Made by a program: the position numbers and the translations under genes
Assembly: GCF_014652855.1 (NCBI RefSeq)
Contig: NZ_BMZP01000016.1
Span: 46,424 to 110,423 of the forward strand
Reading direction: 5' to 3'
DNA: 64,000 nucleotides
DNA from: Novosphingobium pokkalii
Lineage (GTDB): Bacteria; Pseudomonadota; Alphaproteobacteria; Sphingomonadales; Sphingomonadaceae
Part shown: positions 15,992-26,221 of the stretch, piece after piece
Layout of the letters: each line of letters opens with the position of its first letter
Numbering within the stretch: position 1 is the first letter of the stretch
Notes under the pieces: generated by a model
Told to the model about the DNA's origin: nothing
The model's database searches: none
The model's input: only the letters and a program-made list of their open reading frames with translations

Positions 15992-16609
15992 ATGATCGCC
16001 AAACTCACCGGCATTCTCGACGACACCGGCCCGGACTGGGCGATCATCGACGTCAATGGCGTCGGTTACCTGGTCCATTGCTCGGCCAAGACGCTCACCC
16101 ATCTCGGCGTGCGTGGCGACAAAGTGGTGGTGCACACCGAGATGCAGGTGAGCGAGACCGACCAGCGCCTGATCGGCTTTGCCAGCGCAGGCGAACGCGC
16201 GTGGTTCCGCCTGCTCACCGCCGTTCAGGGCGTGGGGTCTAAAGTGGCCTTGGCGATCCTTTCGGCGCTGTCAGCCGAGGAATTGCAGCGCGCCTGCGCC
16301 GGGGGCGACGCCGCCATGGTCGCCCGCGCCAACGGCGTGGGGCCGAAACTCGCCAGCCGCATCGTCAACGAATTGAAAGACAAGGCCGGCGGCCTTGCCG
16401 GCCTGTCCGGCGGCCTCGGCATCGCGGCCGAGGCAGACGTGGCCCTGCCCGCCGGCTCTGCCAGCGCCGACGCCATTTCCGCCTTGCAGAACCTGGGCTT
16501 CAAGCCCGCCGTGGCCTCCAGCGCGGTGGCCTTCGCGATCAAGGAACTGGGCGAAGACGCCCGCCTCAACGACCTGGTGCGCGTGGCCCTGAAGCGGGCG
16601 ACGGGGTGA
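15992..16609 (+). CDS. ruvA: Holliday junction branch migration protein RuvA
   Basis: RuvA binds the four-way junction and loads RuvB. The 205-residue protein has the N-terminal OB fold (MIAKLTGILDDTGPDWAIID, VGYLVHCS), the acidic-pin region ETDQRLIGFASAGERAWFRL, the helix-hairpin-helix pair (VQGVGSKVALAIL and ANGVGPKLASRIVNELKDK) and the C-terminal RuvB-contact domain (ISALQNLGFKPAVASSAV). The length is normal. The stop is followed by dispersed repeats and a GIY-YIG gene on the other strand before ruvB, so ruvB cannot be assumed to share this transcript. Confidence 0.96.
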   Translation: MIAKLTGILDDTGPDWAIIDVNGVGYLVHCSAKTLTHLGVRGDKVVVHTEMQVSETDQRLIGFASAGERAWFRLLTAVQGVGSKVALAILSALSAEELQRACAGGDAAMVARANGVGPKLASRIVNELKDKAGGLAGLSGGLGIAAEADVALPAGSASADAISALQNLGFKPAVASSAVAFAIKELGEDARLNDLVRVALKRATG

Positions 16610-16640
16610 TGCCGGCTACGGCGGGAAAGGCGGAGAGCTG

Positions 16641-16728
16641 GACCCCGGACCAAGTCCGGGGTGACGGCGATTTTGGAAACAGGTGCTGTTTGCCAGAAGT
16701 TCGTCACCCTGAACTTGTTTCAGGGTCC
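16641..16728. repeat. Two dispersed palindromic repeats (CCCCGGAnnAAGTCCGGGGTGACG family)
   Basis: Copy 1 at 16641-16666 reads GACCCCGGACCAAGTCCGGG then GTGACG. Copy 2 at 16702-16728 is the inverted variant CGTCACCCTGAACTTGTTTC then AGGGTCC. Better conserved copies lie at 34473-34559. The pair lies just after ruvA. The GIY-YIG frame reads into copy 2, so its last residues are encoded by the repeat. Confidence 0.8.
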
Positions 16729-17073
16729 AGGGTGCGACCTGCCCTGCCCCAGAGGTGGAAAACCGAGACCGACGGCAAGATCGCGCCATTCGGGGTTGGC
16801 TGCGTGAACAAGATTGATCTTCCAGTCCCGCCGCCAGTTCTTGAGCTGCTTCTCGCGCGCAATCGCACGCTCCACGTCGTCAAACATCTCGAAGTGAACC
16901 AGGCGATAAACCCGATACTGCGCCGTGAAGCCGCCGGTTACACCTTCGCGGTGCTGCCACAAGCGCTGCATCAAGGCCGACGTGACACCGACATACAAGG
17001 TGCCGCGCACACCGCTGGCAAGAATATACACGCAAGGTTGCCGTTCGCGTTGCACACCCCATCGTGGCCACAC
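16720..17073 (-). CDS. GIY-YIG nuclease-superfamily protein inserted between ruvA and ruvB
   Basis: The product is about 117 residues. It has the single-domain GIY-YIG layout: VYILAS, then GTLYVGVTS (the GIY/YIG pair), an arginine helix RLWQHREG, the YRVYRLVHFEMFDD strand, and AIAREKQLKNWRRDWKINLV with the catalytic glutamate region. Such small stand-alone domains (UPF0213-like) are widespread and mostly uncharacterised. The start is unclear: the reading begins at a GTG (17073), and a GTG at 17055 would give a more typical N-terminus. The last nine residues (GQGRSHPGP) are encoded by a dispersed repeat. It opposes the flanking ruv genes. Nuclease activity was not shown for close relatives that I know of. 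Confidence 0.8.
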   Translation of the reverse strand: MWPRWGVQRERQPCVYILASGVRGTLYVGVTSALMQRLWQHREGVTGGFTAQYRVYRLVHFEMFDDVERAIAREKQLKNWRRDWKINLVHAANPEWRDLAVGLGFPPLGQGRSHPGP

Positions 17074-17129
17074 TCCCGAGGCCAGACAACGGCCGTTGCT
17101 GCCGAATTGGCCGAAAGCCCTGATCCGTC

Positions 17130-18188
17130 ATGACCGACAACCCGCTCCTTTCCGCCAAGGCCCAGGCCGAAGACATCGACGCCGCGCTGCGCCCCAAGAC
17201 TCTGGCCGAATTCGTGGGGCAGGAGGCTGCGCGCGAAAACCTCAAGATCTTCATCGAAAGCGCCAAGCAGCGGCGCGAGGCGATGGACCACGTGCTGTTC
17301 TTCGGCCCGCCGGGCCTGGGCAAGACCACGCTGGCGCAGATCATCGCGCGCGAACTGGGGGTGAATTTCCGCGCCACGTCCGGCCCGGTGATTGCCAAGT
17401 CGGGTGATCTTGCCGCGCTGCTCACCAATCTCGAATCCGGCGATGTTCTGTTCATCGACGAGATTCACCGCCTCAATCCCGTGGTCGAGGAAGTGCTCTA
17501 TCCCGCGATGGAAGACCGCGCGCTCGACCTGATCATCGGCGAAGGGCCTTCGGCGCGCTCGGTGCGAATCGACCTGCCGCCCTTCACCTTGATCGGCGCA
17601 ACCACGCGGCAGGGCCTGCTGCAAACCCCGCTGCGCGATCGCTTCGGCATTCCCGTGCGCCTGCAATTCTATACCGTGGCCGAACTGGAGCGGGTGGTGA
17701 CGCGCGGCGCTACACTGATGGGCGTGGGCATCGACCGCGAAGGGGCGCGCGAGATCGCCAAGCGGGCGCGGGGCACGCCACGCGTGGCCGGGCGTCTGCT
17801 GCGCCGGGTGCGCGATTTCGCCCAGGTCATGGGCGATGGCACGATCACCCGCGCGCTGGCCGACCAGGCGCTGACCCGGCTGGAAGTGGATGCGCTGGGG
17901 CTGGACCTGCAAGACCGGCGCTACCTGATGATGATCGCCGATATCTACAAGGGCGGCCCGGTCGGGGTGGAAACCCTCGCCGCCGGCCTGTCCGAACCGC
18001 GCGACACCATCGAGGAAGTGATCGAACCCTACCTGATCCAGCTTGGCCTGGTCGCCCGCACCGCGCGCGGCCGCTGCCTCAACGATCGCGCCTGGCAGCA
18101 CCTGGGAATCACTCCGCCGACGGCGCAAATGCCGGGCGGCCTGCCAGGTACGCTGCCCGGCCTGTTCGAGCCAGACAGCGGCGAATAG
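17130..18188 (+). CDS. ruvB: Holliday junction branch migration helicase RuvB
   Basis: RuvB is the AAA+ motor that drives branch migration on RuvA-bound junctions. The 352 residues contain RPKTLAEFVGQ, Walker A GPPGLGKTT (59-67), Walker B VLFIDEIHRLNPVVEE, the beta-hairpin region, sensor 1 LIGATTRQGLLQTPLRDRFG and the C-terminal winged helix (GGPVGVETLAAGLSEPRDTI, EPYLIQLGLVARTARGR). All are normal. Expression is probably from a promoter between 17074 and 17129 or read-through from ruvA across the GIY-YIG gene. I did not find a strong promoter match there. Confidence 0.97.
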   Translation: MTDNPLLSAKAQAEDIDAALRPKTLAEFVGQEAARENLKIFIESAKQRREAMDHVLFFGPPGLGKTTLAQIIARELGVNFRATSGPVIAKSGDLAALLTNLESGDVLFIDEIHRLNPVVEEVLYPAMEDRALDLIIGEGPSARSVRIDLPPFTLIGATTRQGLLQTPLRDRFGIPVRLQFYTVAELERVVTRGATLMGVGIDREGAREIAKRARGTPRVAGRLLRRVRDFAQVMGDGTITRALADQALTRLEVDALGLDLQDRRYLMMIADIYKGGPVGVETLAAGLSEPRDTIEEVIEPYLIQLGLVARTARGRCLNDRAWQHLGITPPTAQMPGGLPGTLPGLFEPDSGE

Positions 18189-18424
18189 ACCCTCGCACCT
18201 GTCGGAATTGGCAACACTGGCGGGCGCAAGGGTTCCAGATTGGGACAGAGTTAACACACTGCGCCGAAATGCGACGAAATATGGCCGGCTATCCTGTCGA
18301 TTTGCGGTTAACGTGGTGGACGCTGCCGCTATGATCTGCGTTGTTCAGCGGAGGGGAGTTTTGGCAGCAGCCTGTTAAGGCGCTTCTGCTAGGCCAACCC
18401 GGAATTTCAGCGAGAGCAACGATC

Positions 18425-19438
18425 ATGTCGGTTCGGATGGCATTGGCGAAACTGGCGGCCTGCGCAGCGGGGGGCGCGGTCCTGGGCGGCGGCGCCGTGC
18501 ATGTCTCCGAGGCACCATCTGCCGGCGAAATCCACCACATCAAGCCGATCAAGACCAAGCCGGCCAAGCCGCGCCGGATCGTCCGCCGCGCCCCGCCCCA
18601 TGTCGTGCACCGCCAGCGCAAGATCGTTGCCACCGCCACGACCAAGACGTGCGATCCGCCCCGCCAATATGCCATGGCGCCAGCACCCTACATGCCCCCG
18701 CTGCCGCCACAGGCGCAGGCCGTGGGCGGCGGGGGCGGCGTGCCGGTGGTGATCGGCGGCGGCCCGGTCGGCGGCTTTGGCGGCGGCTTCTTCGGCGGTT
18801 TCTTCGGTGGCAGCGGCGGTGGGGGCGGCAGCGTGGTGGTCTCGTCCACCAGCACCGGCTCGACGTCCACCTCGGGTGGTTCCACCTCGACGTCCGGTGG
18901 GTCGACCTCGACCTCGGGCGGTTCTACCTCGACTTCCAGCGGGAACGTCTCCACGTCCAGCGGCAATGTTTCGACCTCGAGCGGAAGCGTGTCCACGTCG
19001 AGCGGCAGCGTCTCCACCTCCAGCGGCAGTGTGTCGACCTCGTCGGGCAGCGTCAGCACGTCCTCGGGCAATGTCTCGACCAGCTCGTCCACCTCGACGT
19101 CCTCGGGCAACGTGTCCACTTCGTCGGGCAACGTCTCGACCAGCTCGTCGACGTCCACGTCCTCGGGCAACGTCAGCACTTCGTCTTCGACGAGCAGCAG
19201 CACGTCGTCTTCCACCTCGTCGTCCACGTCCTCCTCGACATCGAGCTCGACGAGTTCCTCCAGCTCCACCAGCAGCTCGTCTTCGTCCAACGGATCGACA
19301 TCGACCAGTTCGACCAGCAGCGGTACGACCAATGGTGGCACCGACGTGCCGGAACCTTCGATGGTTCTGCTGTTCGGCGCTGCCGCCGCGGCGCTGGTCG
19401 CACGCCAGCGCTGGGGTCGGAGCCGCAAGCCGGCTTGA
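18425..19438 (+). CDS. PEP-CTERM-sorted protein with long Ser/Thr repeat region
   Basis: This 337-residue exported protein appears to be a substrate of an exosortase. It has an N-terminal hydrophobic signal (residues ~5-27), a basic Pro/Lys/Arg segment with one cysteine, a Gly-rich patch (GGPVGGFGGGFFGGFFGG), then about 170 residues that are almost only Ser, Thr and Gly, including about ten copies of STSSG(N/S)V. It ends with the sorting signal VPEPS, a hydrophobic helix and RQRWGRSRK. Exosortases cleave such tails and the proteins are often glycosylated and found with exopolysaccharide, so a surface or matrix role is plausible. No exosortase gene is in the window. The ATG at 18425 follows a GAGAG site. 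The gene ends in a clear terminator. Confidence 0.85.
   Translation: MSVRMALAKLAACAAGGAVLGGGAVHVSEAPSAGEIHHIKPIKTKPAKPRRIVRRAPPHVVHRQRKIVATATTKTCDPPRQYAMAPAPYMPPLPPQAQAVGGGGGVPVVIGGGPVGGFGGGFFGGFFGGSGGGGGSVVVSSTSTGSTSTSGGSTSTSGGSTSTSGGSTSTSSGNVSTSSGNVSTSSGSVSTSSGSVSTSSGSVSTSSGSVSTSSGNVSTSSSTSTSSGNVSTSSGNVSTSSSTSTSSGNVSTSSSTSSSTSSSTSSSTSSSTSSSTSSSSSTSSSSSSNGSTSTSSTSSGTTNGGTDVPEPSMVLLFGAAAAALVARQRWGRSRKPA
18842..19320 (+). repeat. Tandem Ser/Thr-Gly coding repeats inside the PEP-CTERM gene
   Basis: The DNA is a chain of short units built from tcg/tcc/agc serine and acc/acg threonine codons, first as TSTSGGS units, then as STSSG(N/S)V units, then as nearly pure Ser-Thr. Synonymous codons vary between units, so the array has diverged since amplification. 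It is a likely site of length variation between strains and of assembly error. Confidence 0.8.
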
Positions 19439-19474
19439 AGCCACGGTCAAGCCCGTTCCTGCGGGCTCCACGGA

Positions 19475-19508
19475 AGGGGCGGTCTTCGGGGGGAGGCCGC
19501 CCCTTTTT
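19475..19508 (+). terminator. Rho-independent terminator of the PEP-CTERM gene
   Basis: AGGGGCGG (19475-19482) pairs with CCGCCCCT (19497-19504) across a 14-base loop and is followed by TTTTT. A small hairpin (GCCCGTTCCTGCGGGC) lies just before it. Confidence 0.8.
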
Positions 19509-19524
19509 CGTGCCGCTTTCCTGG

Positions 19525-19575
19525 CCTCCCCCTCCGTCAGGCCTGCGGCCTGCCACCTCCCCCGAAGGGGAGGAT
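19525..19575. repeat. Extragenic palindromic repeat (CCTCCCCC..GGGGGAGGTGGC family), minus orientation
   Basis: Read on the minus strand it gives ATCCTCCCCTTCGGGGGAGG then TGGCAGGCCGCAGGCCTGAC and GGAGG, matching the copies at 14801 and 31313. It lies between two terminators, in the gap between converging genes. Confidence 0.75.
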
Positions 19576-19593
19576 GCTTGTGCAGTGGCCACG

Positions 19594-19627
19594 AAAAAGG
19601 GCGGCTCCGGTCAGGAGCCGCCCTTTT
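19594..19627 (-). terminator. Bidirectional terminator, mainly for acnA
   Basis: AAAAAGGGCGGCTCC pairs perfectly with GGAGCCGCCCTTTTT across a five-base loop (GGTCA). There are A and T runs on both sides, so it can stop transcription from either strand. It lies 29 bases past the acnA stop. Confidence 0.85.
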
Positions 19628-19655
19628 TGCGTTCCGGCGGTCAGGCCGGCGGCGC

Positions 19656-22325
<2,670 letters not shown>

Positions 22326-22677
22326 GGCTAAGCGAAATCCTCCTGCCGTTGGCGAGGGACCGCAGGCGCGAAGCGCGGTGCCTGATCCGGTGGCAAAAGC
22401 CGGTCCGGGGGCGACGACAGCCGAGCGGGCCTCTCGTGAACGGCGCCGCGATGCGCTGTTCGGGCCACCTCGTCAAGGGCGGGAAATCGCTAAATTTGCG
22501 GGATTTCGCTTATTGCGACGCAATAGCAGAAGTATTGTCTCGCACCGGGTGCAGTTCGTCGCGAATGGCCGCCGGGTAATGCTGCAAAGCAACCGGAACT
22601 ATCGATCGAAGGCCCTCGCACGCAGTCACAGCAGGCCGGATGACGCGAGTCGCCCGGTCCTCTGCCACCCTCCCCAC
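22326..22677. promoter_or_regulatory. acnA upstream region (352 bases without a gene)
   Basis: No credible gene lies here. The part near 22480-22530 is richer in A/T than its surroundings and has a perfect palindrome, ATTGCG-A-CGCAAT (22512-22524). Two near-repeats follow on the minus strand, GCGAAATCCCGC and GCGATTTCCCGC (within 22480-22510). This is the likely acnA promoter and control region, but I cannot name the regulator or place the -35/-10 boxes with confidence. The stretch next to the GST stop shows nothing. Confidence 0.35.
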
Positions 22678-23301
22678 TCAATCGTAGGCGTAAGGGCCGC
22701 CCACCTCGATCGCCCGGCGATAGGCCGGCAAGGCCTGAACCTTGTCCAGCCAGGCCAAGGTATGCGGCCGCGTGGCATCGAGCCCGGCCCGCGCCCGCGC
22801 CGCCTCGATCGGAAAGCTCATCATCACGTCGGCGGCCGTCATCTCCGCACCGGCAAACCACGGGCGGGCCGCCAGCTCGCGCTCCACGAAATCGAGATGC
22901 ACGTCGATCATCGGCTGGATGCGCTTGAGCGCGATCTTGCCCATGATCGGCACGCGCGAAAGCACCAGCTTGAGCAACAGCGGCGGCATCAGCGAGCCTT
23001 CGGCATAGTGCAGGAACATGCGGTAACGCAGCGCATCGTCGCCATCGGCCGGCGCGCCCAGCCGGCCACCGGCCTTGTCGACCAGGTATTCCACGATCGC
23101 GCCGCTTTCGGCGAGCACGCGCCCTTCGTCCTCGATCACCGGTGACTTGCCCAGCGGATGCACCGCGCGCAGCTCGGCCGGCGCGAACATCGTCCTGGCA
23201 TCACGCTCATAGCGCTTGACCGTATAGGGCAGCCCCAGCTCCTCCAGCAGCCAGAGCACCCGCTGCGAGCGGGAATTGTTGAGATGGTGAACCGTGATCA
23301 T
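22678..23301 (-). CDS. Glutathione S-transferase family protein
   Basis: The 207-residue cytosolic GST has a thioredoxin-like N-terminal domain (MITVHHLNNSRSQRVLWLLEELGLPY, then HPLGKSPVIEDEGRVLAESGAI, with the cis-Pro and the ES pair that binds glutathione). A helical C-terminal domain follows, with WFAGAEMTAADVMMSFP. Ser10 or Asn9 takes the place of the catalytic Ser/Tyr of this bacterial branch. The start at 23301 has a GGAGG site. It diverges from a TetR-type regulator with a perfect operator-like palindrome between them, so it is probably induced by a small molecule that this regulator senses and that the enzyme conjugates or reduces. Confidence 0.92.
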   Translation of the reverse strand: MITVHHLNNSRSQRVLWLLEELGLPYTVKRYERDARTMFAPAELRAVHPLGKSPVIEDEGRVLAESGAIVEYLVDKAGGRLGAPADGDDALRYRMFLHYAEGSLMPPLLLKLVLSRVPIMGKIALKRIQPMIDVHLDFVERELAARPWFAGAEMTAADVMMSFPIEAARARAGLDATRPHTLAWLDKVQALPAYRRAIEVGGPYAYD

Positions 23302-23342
23302 CGGGCCTCCTGTGGTGGGCGCTTGCCTGCCATACGGGGTTT

Positions 23343-23383
23343 GTTTACAGTGTAAACTACAGCGGCGCCAACAGGATGTAAAC
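23343..23383. promoter_or_regulatory. Operator for the TetR-type regulator (palindrome plus extra half-site)
   Basis: GTTTACAGTGTAAAC (23343-23357) is a perfect inverted repeat with 7-base arms around one G. A further half-site TGTAAAC lies at 23377-23383, 26 bases on, and overlaps the leader of the tetR gene. It sits midway between the divergent GST and TetR starts. This is the standard place for a TetR-family autoregulatory operator that also represses the neighbour. Confidence 0.75.
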
Positions 23384-23388
23384 ATGCC

Positions 23389-23976
23389 ATGAAGCCTTCA
23401 GATCCCTCGCCGCCGGCAGGCCTGCGCCAGAAACTGGTGGATGCGGCCACGCTGGCGCTTGATGCCGGCGCGGGAGAGCCCAGCCTGCGCGCCCTGGCCC
23501 GCGACCTTGGCGTTTCGGCGATGGCATCGTATCGTCACTTTCCCGACAAGGCGGCCCTGATGGCCGCGGTGGTGGCGCAGGGCTTCGTCCGGCTCTCCGC
23601 CACGCTGGCTGCGGCAGACGCTTCCGCCCCGGGCATGCAGGCGCTGGTGGCGCAGGGACTTGCCTATGTGGATTTCGCCATGGCGCAGCCGGGGCTGTTC
23701 CGGCTGATGTTCAGCCCGGCCGGGCAGGCGGACAACGCTGCTGCGGCCCGGGCACAGGCCTATAACCGGTTGTCGGCGCGCGTTGCCGCGTTGCAGCCCG
23801 GCAATCCCGCCGCAGCCACGCTGGCGTGCTGGGCGGTGGTGCATGGCCTCGCCGTGCTCCAGCTTGACCATGCTCTCGCCACCAGCCGCGAGGAATTGCG
23901 CGAGGCATTGGCCGTCGCGATACGCGGGCTGGGCGTGGAACAGCAGGCGGTCAATCCGCCAGAAACCCGTGGCTAA
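23389..23976 (+). CDS. TetR/AcrR family transcriptional regulator
   Basis: The 195-residue one-component repressor has a helix-turn-helix at about 28-50: PSLRALARDLGVSAMASYRHF, ending in PDKAALMAAV. A helical ligand-binding domain follows with LMFSPAGQ and a WAVVHGLAVLQLD segment, typical of the WHG/TetR_C_13-type C-terminal domain. It is divergent from a GST gene, and a perfect palindrome lies between them. It most likely represses itself and the GST until a small hydrophobic or electrophilic ligand binds. The ATG lies five bases after the operator half-site. The ribosome-binding site (AGGA, 23373-23376) lies beside that half-site, so binding there would also hinder expression of the regulator. 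Confidence 0.92.
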   Translation: MKPSDPSPPAGLRQKLVDAATLALDAGAGEPSLRALARDLGVSAMASYRHFPDKAALMAAVVAQGFVRLSATLAAADASAPGMQALVAQGLAYVDFAMAQPGLFRLMFSPAGQADNAAAARAQAYNRLSARVAALQPGNPAAATLACWAVVHGLAVLQLDHALATSREELREALAVAIRGLGVEQQAVNPPETRG

Positions 23977-24056
23977 ACGAATTTTTCAGTAACGATCCAT
24001 AACGATAGGCGGCTGATGAAGCCGGGCAGCGCGCGCTGCATGATCGATGGACGACA

Positions 24057-25112
24057 ATGAAAGCTCACTTCCACGTACTCGACGGCTTTCGCGGCATTGC
24101 GGCAATCGCTGTCGTCGTGGCCCATGGCTGGGTTCTGCTGGGCTACAAGGTGGCCGTCCACGGCTATCTGGCCGTCGATCTGTTTTTCCTGCTGAGCGGA
24201 TTCGTCATTGCGCAGGCCTATGAACAGCGCCTGCGCAACGGAATGGCACTGGCCGATTTCTGTCGGCGTCGATGGCTGCGCCTCTACCCGATGATCGCGC
24301 TGGGCGCGGTGCTTGGCGCAGGCGTGACTCTGGCCACCAGACCCGTCACGCCAATCGACTTCGTGGGCACGTTCATCGCGCAGTTGCTGGTGCTGCCCAC
24401 CCCCTTTTCGCACGTTCCCGGCTTTGGACCATGGCCGCTCAATCCGCCTTCCTGGTCCTTGTTCTGGGAATTGCTGGCCAATGCCGCCTTCGCGGTCTGG
24501 CTGGTGCACTGGCGCAACCGCCAACTGGCACTGCTGTGCCTGGTGGCCGGGGCTGGCCTGGCCTGCGTGGCGCTGATCCACCGGGATATCGAAGTGGGTT
24601 TCACGCTCACCAGCTTTTACGGCGGGCCGCTGCGGACGTTTTTCTCGTTCCCGCTCGGCATCCTGCTCAGCCGCCTGCATCGTCCATCGGCGGCGCGGCA
24701 GTCCTCGGGCAAGATCGGGCTGTGCCTCGCCGGCGCCCTGGTCCTGATCCTGTTCGGTCCTACCCGCTCGTGGGCTTATGACATGGTGACGGTCATGGTG
24801 GTCTTCCCCCTGATCCTCCTCGTGGCGATCAGGACCGATGCCAGCCACCCTTGCTGGACGTGGCTGGGCAATATGTCCTACCCGCTGTACCTGTTGCACA
24901 ATCCCCTGCTGAAGATCATCGTGGCCTGGCGCCCGCATCCTGTGGGGGGACTGGCCGATCTCGCTCTGCTCGGCGCCTACCTGGGCCTCGCCCTGGCGGC
25001 AGCGACCCTTGTCGGCCGGTTCTATGACACGCCGATACGCCGTATCCTGGAACGCAGGCGGGCCACTCCGGGCTTGCCCATTCTCGGGGCGCAGCCCGCA
25101 GGCGGGTTCTAA
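24057..25112 (+). CDS. Acyltransferase-3 family membrane protein (OafA/YrhL type)
   Basis: The 351-residue integral membrane protein has about ten hydrophobic helices and the family opening FHVLDGFRGIAAIAVVVAHG, with the catalytic-type His22. YLAVDLFFLLSGFVIAQAYE, the RxxRLYP motif in RRRWLRLYPM and the SLFWELLAN stretch follow. Such enzymes O-acylate surface sugars or exported metabolites using a cytoplasmic acyl donor. The gene is monocistronic with no glycan genes nearby, so the acceptor is unknown. The upstream 80 bases are moderately AT-rich. A TTTTTTG run soon after the stop may help end transcription, but no clear hairpin was found. Confidence 0.88.
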   Translation: MKAHFHVLDGFRGIAAIAVVVAHGWVLLGYKVAVHGYLAVDLFFLLSGFVIAQAYEQRLRNGMALADFCRRRWLRLYPMIALGAVLGAGVTLATRPVTPIDFVGTFIAQLLVLPTPFSHVPGFGPWPLNPPSWSLFWELLANAAFAVWLVHWRNRQLALLCLVAGAGLACVALIHRDIEVGFTLTSFYGGPLRTFFSFPLGILLSRLHRPSAARQSSGKIGLCLAGALVLILFGPTRSWAYDMVTVMVVFPLILLVAIRTDASHPCWTWLGNMSYPLYLLHNPLLKIIVAWRPHPVGGLADLALLGAYLGLALAAATLVGRFYDTPIRRILERRRATPGLPILGAQPAGGF

Positions 25113-25220
25113 AGCCGCACTTTTTTGCGCGTCACGCCGCCATTGTGACTTGAATTTGAAACAAACCCGTCTTTGTGGCGTTCATCCCCGGCATGAGATA
25201 GCTCCCATCCGGTGATTCCT

Positions 25221-26009
25221 ATGGCCACACAACCCTCTTCCCCGCCCCGCACGGCATGGGCCCAGATCGAAACGCTGGGTGCTGCCCTGGCGCGACGGCG
25301 CGCGCTGGCCTTTGTGCCGCGCCCGGAAGGCGTGCGCGGGCCGGCCTGGCCGCGTCTGCTGGGGGAACTGGCCACGCCGATCGACCACTGGCAAGCCGCG
25401 CGGAGCGAGCCCCCTGCCCCGGTTCCACCTGCGCCGCGTTCGCGCCCGGTCATGCTGCTGCCCGGCTTCGGCACCCATCCGGTGCGGATGAAGCCGCTCG
25501 CCGCCGCACTGGAAAGCGCCGGCCACCGCGTCAGCGACTGGGGCCTGGGCTTCAATTTTGGATCGAGCGAAGACCGCTTCGAGCGCCTGGCCGAGCGCGT
25601 GGAAACCATGGCACGCCGCGAAGGCGAGCCGCTGGTTCTGGTCGGCTGGAGCCTGGGCGGCCTGTTCGCCCGGCAACTGGCCAAGACCGCGCCAGACCAT
25701 GTGGCCCTGGTCATCACCATGGGCACGCCGTTTTCGGGCGATCGCCGCGCCAACAACGCCTGGCGCGCCTATCAGATCGTGGCCGGCCACAGCGTGGATG
25801 AAGCGCCGATGGCGCAGGATCTGGCGACCAAGCCGCCGGTGCCGACCATCGCGCTGTGGAGCCCGCGCGACGGCATCGTCAATCCCCGCAGCGCCGCCGG
25901 CTGGCCGGGCGAGCGTGATCTGGCCGTACCCCTGCGCGTCACCCACCTGGGCTTTGCCGCGCATCCGCAAGTAGCCCGCACGCTGGTCGATCTCGTCGCC
26001 CGACACTGA
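25221..26009 (+). CDS. Alpha/beta hydrolase (lipase/esterase-like)
   Basis: The 262-residue protein has the alpha/beta hydrolase nucleophile elbow in LVGWSLGGLFARQLAK (GxSxG with Ser). The preceding strand is RPVMLLPGFGTHPVRMKPLA (oxyanion-side PGFG). A candidate acid lies in IALWSPRDGIVNP and a candidate catalytic His in VTHLGFAAHP. There is no signal peptide, so it is probably cytoplasmic. It resembles PGAP1-like or triacylglycerol-lipase-type hydrolases, but the substrate is not predictable. An in-frame GTG at 25212 is the alternative start. It precedes the ATP-grasp operon in the same direction, but a 212-base gap with an inverted repeat separates them. Confidence 0.82.
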   Translation: MATQPSSPPRTAWAQIETLGAALARRRALAFVPRPEGVRGPAWPRLLGELATPIDHWQAARSEPPAPVPPAPRSRPVMLLPGFGTHPVRMKPLAAALESAGHRVSDWGLGFNFGSSEDRFERLAERVETMARREGEPLVLVGWSLGGLFARQLAKTAPDHVALVITMGTPFSGDRRANNAWRAYQIVAGHSVDEAPMAQDLATKPPVPTIALWSPRDGIVNPRSAAGWPGERDLAVPLRVTHLGFAAHPQVARTLVDLVARH

Positions 26010-26085
26010 TCGACTGGGCCTGATCGACGGGGCCTCACCGGCTTTCCTGCCAGTCAACACACGAAAACTGACGCGAACCGGCGCG

Positions 26086-26170
26086 GCGCGGATGCTGCCA
26101 CGCCAAAACCGCCTGCGCAAGGGCTTCGGCCACGATGGAATCAATTGTTTCGCACGCGCAGCATCCGCGC
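26086..26170. promoter_or_regulatory. 13-base perfect inverted repeat upstream of the ATP-grasp/Anbu operon
   Basis: GCGCGGATGCTGC (26086-26098) is exactly complementary to GCAGCATCCGCGC (26158-26170), with a 59-base spacer that includes an AT-richer patch (AATCAATTGTTT). It lies 52 bases before the operon's first ATG. It could be an operator pair looping over the promoter or an RNA structure in the leader. No -10 box was identified with confidence. Confidence 0.45.
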
Positions 26171-26221
26171 TTGCGGAGGCCCGAATCGTGTGCAAGCAAT
26201 GGGCCAGACGGGAGGTTCTGC

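Noticed and set aside
18842..19320. Possible non-coding tandem repeat or CRISPR-like array
   Set aside because: The frame stays open throughout with in-frame units and a following PEP-CTERM signal, so it is coding.
18688..19428. Minus-strand frame with regular Glu/Asp/Val/Leu repeats opposite the PEP-CTERM gene
   Set aside because: The pattern only mirrors the Ser/Thr codon repeats on the plus strand. The plus-strand product has a signal peptide and sorting motif; this one has neither.
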